Shown piece after piece: positions 60,756-64,000 of a stretch of DNA of 64,000 nucleotides. Under the pieces are notes generated by a model that had not been told where the DNA came from, did not search any database, and was given only the letters and a program-made list of their open reading frames with translations. The position numbers were made by a program, and so were the translations under genes. The DNA lies in the NCBI RefSeq assembly GCF_001643775.1, contig NZ_CP011402.1:1396432-1460431 (forward strand), written 5' to 3'. The DNA is from Denitrobacterium detoxificans (GTDB lineage Bacteria; Actinomycetota; Coriobacteriia; Coriobacteriales; Eggerthellaceae). Position 1 is the first letter of the stretch, and every line of letters begins with the position of its first letter.

Positions 60756-62141
60756 CTACGCCAAGCCGCACAAGAGCTCGAAGCTGGACACGGGCATGGG
60801 CTTCGCAAAATAGAAGCCCTGGAATATCTTGCACCCCATCTGCTTGAGCATCTCGAATTGCTCGACCGTTTCGACGCCTTCCGTAATGGCGCTGATGTGC
60901 AGCTTGCGCGAAAGGTCGATAACCGACTGCAGGATGATACGGGCGCGTTCGTGCTCGGTGGCCTCGCGCAGGAACAGCATGTCGATCTTCAGCACGTCCA
61001 CGGGAATCTCGCGCAGCATGTTGAGCGACGAATACGCGCTGCCGAAATCGTCCATTTCCACTACGAAGCCCTCGGCCTGCAGCCCCTTGATGTCGACCAG
61101 GCGACTCTCGATGTCAGTCATCATGGCCGTTTCCGTGATCTCCAAACGCAGATGCGAAGGGTCGACGCCGTAGCGATTCACCAAGCTCACCAAGCGCTTG
61201 CGTACGTCGGTGAACAGGAAGTCCTTCGCCGAAACGTTCACCGAAAGCGTCAGGTCGTCCCTTCCCTGCATCTGCCAGATGCCCAGCATGCGGCAGGCAT
61301 GTTCCCACATGAGGTCGTCAACCTTCGTAATGAGACCACTGTATTCCAGAATGGGCACGAATTCCGAAGGCGAAAGGAAGCCGCGATCGCGATGATTCCA
61401 TCGCACGAGCAGCTCGGCACCAAGGATGGCACCCGTTTCGTCTACCTGAGGCTGCAGATACGGCATGATATCGCCGCCATGCAGCGCATCTTCGAGCGAA
61501 CCGATGATGGAATGCGACCATACGCGCTGCTCGCGCACGCTGTTGTCAAAGATGCGCACGCGGCGATTGGCGTTCGAACCACAGCCGTCGATGGCCATAT
61601 GCGCGCGATCGATCATAGTTTCGACCGGCAGCGACCTGTCTTCGACAACGTACACGCCAATGTGAACCAAGATGGGATAGTACGTGTTCCTGTCGAGCCT
61701 GATAATGTGATTCGTGGAGGCCTCGAGCATATCTCGGTCGAAATCGTCTTCGCGAATAAGGGCGCAAAACTTGTCGGCGCCCACACGGCCATAGACCATG
61801 CCGTCGGTCTTGTAGAAACGCAAGGCCGTGGCTATGCGCATAAGGAGCTTATCTCCCCCATGGCGACCATAGACGTCGTTGACCATTTTGAAATCGTGAA
61901 CGTTCGAAACGAGCAGGCAGTAGCGCTCGCCCGGAGTGGCGTCGAGCAGCTCACGCGCTTTCGCGCAGAACATACGCCTGTTGTACAGCCCCGTAAGCTC
62001 GTCGTGCGTGGAACCGTATAGCGCCTCGGCATCCAAACGCTCGAGAAGATGCTTCTTTACCTTTACGCGCGTAGAGGTGACGGAATGAGACACAGAACGG
62101 CGAATGCCTGCCGACAAGGAGACACTGCTCAATTTGCTCAT
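60756..62141 (-). CDS. Soluble GGDEF-EAL protein, probable c-di-GMP phosphodiesterase
   Basis: A 461-residue cytoplasmic protein. The GGDEF-like domain (about 40-200) starts THDELTGLYNRRMF, but its signature is GADKF, so synthesis is unlikely; it may still bind GTP. The EAL domain (about 215-455) has ELLVRW in the EAL position, NVSAKDF, LEITETA, the metal motif DDFGSAYSS, KIDM, TEGVET and IFQGFYFAKP. Most catalytic residues are kept, so c-di-GMP hydrolysis is likely. Confidence 0.87.
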   Translation of the reverse strand: MSKLSSVSLSAGIRRSVSHSVTSTRVKVKKHLLERLDAEALYGSTHDELTGLYNRRMFCAKARELLDATPGERYCLLVSNVHDFKMVNDVYGRHGGDKLLMRIATALRFYKTDGMVYGRVGADKFCALIREDDFDRDMLEASTNHIIRLDRNTYYPILVHIGVYVVEDRSLPVETMIDRAHMAIDGCGSNANRRVRIFDNSVREQRVWSHSIIGSLEDALHGGDIMPYLQPQVDETGAILGAELLVRWNHRDRGFLSPSEFVPILEYSGLITKVDDLMWEHACRMLGIWQMQGRDDLTLSVNVSAKDFLFTDVRKRLVSLVNRYGVDPSHLRLEITETAMMTDIESRLVDIKGLQAEGFVVEMDDFGSAYSSLNMLREIPVDVLKIDMLFLREATEHERARIILQSVIDLSRKLHISAITEGVETVEQFEMLKQMGCKIFQGFYFAKPMPVSSFELLCGLA

Positions 62142-62241
62142 GAATCAACTCCGACCAATGGCGTAGGGGGCATTTAGGGTGCATTTGGATGCTGACCATT
62201 TGGTGAAATTGAATTTTACTACATATCGGATATGAAATAGC

Positions 62242-64000
62242 TTAATCGAGGTATTTCTTCTCGAAATCGGGGAACGGCATGGGCCGAGCGAAATAGTACC
62301 CCTGGAAAAGCCCGCATCCCATGGCTCGAAGCATGTCGTATTGCTCGGACGTTTCCACGCCCTCGACGATGCTGGGCATACCCAGGCTCTCGGAGAGCGC
62401 AATGACGCCTTCCAAAATCTTGCGAGCACGTTCGGGGTCCTTCGCGCGAGAGAGAAACGCCATGTCCACCTTCAGCACGTCGACGGGCATGTCCTTGAGC
62501 ATGCCCAGCGAGGAATAGCCGCTGCCAAAGTCATCCATCTCCACCACGAAGCCCGCTGCGCGCAGGCGCTCCAAGGCGGCCATGGCGGCAGCGCCCTTCT
62601 CCATCACGACCGCCTCGGTGATTTCCAAATGCAGCGCTTGCGGCGCGATGCCATGCTTTTCGACGAGGTCGATGAACGTCTGCGCCACATCGATGAAGAA
62701 GAAGTCACGTGGCGAGATGTTCACGGCCACGTACATGTCGATGCCGCGGTTCGCCCAATCGCGCAGGATGCGGCAGGACTCTTCCCAGATGTGCTTATCG
62801 AGCTGCACGATCATGCCGTTGCGCTCGAAAATGGGGATAAACCTGTCAGGACGCAGCTCTCCCCACTCCGGATGAATCCACCGAGCAAGCGCTTCGCCGC
62901 CTCTCACGACGCCATCTGCATTCACCTGAGGCTGCACGTACGGACGAATCTGATGCTCTCTCATGGCCCGGTCGAACGCGCCAATGACCTTCTTGGACCA
63001 GAGCAATTCATCGCGCATGGCATCGTCGTAGATAGCCAGACGCCGTTCGTGCGCATATTCGGAGCCAATGGACTTGGCGGCGCGCATGGCGCGGTCAATC
63101 ATGATGGGCACGGAAAGCGATCGGTCGGTTACCTCGTACAAGCCCACGTGCACGACCACGGGGAACAGGCGGTCGGCGTTAACGTACGCAACCTGGTCGG
63201 GCAAGTCGATAAACATCCGATAGGAAACGCGGTCGCGATCGAAGCACACTGCGAAATGGTCGGAGGCAAGTCGCGCGTACAGCGTTCCCGGGTTGGCTTT
63301 CTCGCGCAAGGCGGTGGCAATGCGCACGAGCAGATCGTCGCCCTCCTCCGAGCCGTAGATATCGTTGATGAGGCTGAAGTCTTTGACGTTCGAAACGGCG
63401 ATGGCGTAATTCACGTTGGGATTCTCGCTGAAAAGGCGTTCCACCGCCTCGCAGAACTTGTGCTTGCGATACAAGCCCGTCAGGCTATCGTGATCGGCGC
63501 GGAACTGGGCCTCCTCAGTGGCCTTGCGCTCCTCTATCAGACTCTCCTCGTATTCCGTCTGGTCGTACACGATAAGATACCCACCCACGACCCGCTGCTT
63601 CTTGTCGGCGATGACGCTATAGCGCACGCGGAAATACCGTTGAACGCCATTCAGGCTATCGTAGGCTTCGCGCTCGTGCTCAACCACATACGAACTACCC
63701 TCACCCAAAAAGCGCGTGAAGAGGGCATTGCCGGAATGCAGGTCATCCGGATCCAAGCCGAACTGCTCGCGTGCCACGTCGTTCACGAACAGGCAATTCG
63801 CATCGCCGTCGAACACGGCGATGACCTCGCCGAACTCCGAGACCACACGCGAAAGCAAGCGGTCGATCACGATGAAGGGCTTGTACACGATGGCGAAGAA
63901 GAACCCTAGCAGCGCGCAGATGGTGTAGGCAACGAACGAAAAACCAAGCGGCGTGTCGGTGGATAGATAGTAGATGTCGGTGCCAACCGACGCCAACACG
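62242..64000 (-). CDS. Membrane PAS-GGDEF-EAL protein (5' end cut by window edge)
   Basis: At least 585 residues; the start lies beyond base 64000. The visible part begins with two membrane helices (end of a multi-helix sensor), then a PAS domain (VIAVFDGDANCLFVNDVA), a GGDEF domain whose signature is degenerate (ASDHF) and an EAL domain with intact EALARW, NISPRDF, LEITEAV, DDFGSGYSS, EGVET and LFQGYYFARP. It probably degrades c-di-GMP under control of a membrane or redox signal. Its sequence is related to the downstream GGDEF-EAL gene, which suggests duplication. Confidence 0.88.
   Translation of the reverse strand, partial: VLASVGTDIYYLSTDTPLGFSFVAYTICALLGFFFAIVYKPFIVIDRLLSRVVSEFGEVIAVFDGDANCLFVNDVAREQFGLDPDDLHSGNALFTRFLGEGSSYVVEHEREAYDSLNGVQRYFRVRYSVIADKKQRVVGGYLIVYDQTEYEESLIEERKATEEAQFRADHDSLTGLYRKHKFCEAVERLFSENPNVNYAIAVSNVKDFSLINDIYGSEEGDDLLVRIATALREKANPGTLYARLASDHFAVCFDRDRVSYRMFIDLPDQVAYVNADRLFPVVVHVGLYEVTDRSLSVPIMIDRAMRAAKSIGSEYAHERRLAIYDDAMRDELLWSKKVIGAFDRAMREHQIRPYVQPQVNADGVVRGGEALARWIHPEWGELRPDRFIPIFERNGMIVQLDKHIWEESCRILRDWANRGIDMYVAVNISPRDFFFIDVAQTFIDLVEKHGIAPQALHLEITEAVVMEKGAAAMAALERLRAAGFVVEMDDFGSGYSSLGMLKDMPVDVLKVDMAFLSRAKDPERARKILEGVIALSESLGMPSIVEGVETSEQYDMLRAMGCGLFQGYYFARPMPFPDFEKKYLD

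Overview
The window reads as a moderately GC-rich bacterial chromosome segment from an anaerobic actinobacterium, most likely class Coriobacteriia (Eggerthellaceae-like). The reasons are an actinobacterial integration host factor (mIHF) beside gmk, a class 1B dihydroorotate dehydrogenase pair (pyrK-pyrD), a 2-oxoacid:ferredoxin oxidoreductase (KorDABC), a Tat-exported flavin/Fe-S reductase with its own LysR regulator, and sortase-linked isopeptide adhesins. This is inference from gene content; no rRNA, tRNA, CRISPR array or transposase was recognised.

Layout. 0-3.2 kb: pyrK-pyrD-pyrF, then mihF and gmk (cut by the window edge), all on the minus strand. 3.6-12.3 kb: an accessory block that separates pyrK from carB. 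It holds a membrane-tailed flavodoxin, a methyltransferase fused to an OmpR-type DNA-binding domain, an Fe-siderophore/corrinoid-type ABC transporter whose binding-protein gene has an in-frame TAA, a LysR regulator with no canonical start at the expected place, and a Tat-exported reductase. 12.4-20.4 kb: carB-carA and pyrC-pyrB-pyrR, each operon preceded by a near-identical 32-nt RNA element matching the PyrR-binding loop. 20.4-29.1 kb: two cell-surface proteins of unknown role, yqeY, korDABC with a P-loop ATPase, then an XRE-cupin regulator and an acyl-CoA synthetase on the plus strand.

29.1-42.4 kb is a long informational operon on the minus strand (rimP-nusA-ylxR-infB-rbfA-nrnA-truB-ribF-dnaG-def-fmt-rsmB). 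It has a clear promoter and a UUCG-loop terminator-like hairpin in its leader. NusA carries an unusual C-terminal Cys/His tail.

42.4-57.0 kb is a surface/adhesin locus: a membrane protein, a small SpaA-type pilin with a sorting signal, a class B-like sortase, and a giant adhesin of about 18 isopeptide repeats interrupted by an in-frame TAG. Next to it is a membrane diguanylate cyclase. 57.0-64.0 kb holds an acyl-ACP thioesterase with operator-like palindromes, a degenerate (pseudo-) Fic protein with a DNA-binding tail, 5-formyl-THF cyclo-ligase, a divergent M23-like membrane protein and two GGDEF-EAL proteins whose GGDEF motifs are degenerate.

The most notable points are the methyltransferase/winged-helix fusion beside a metal-chelate importer, two otherwise intact genes each broken by a single in-frame stop at a site compatible with glutamine, the paired PyrR RNA elements, the NusA zinc-like tail, and the pseudo-Fic regulator.
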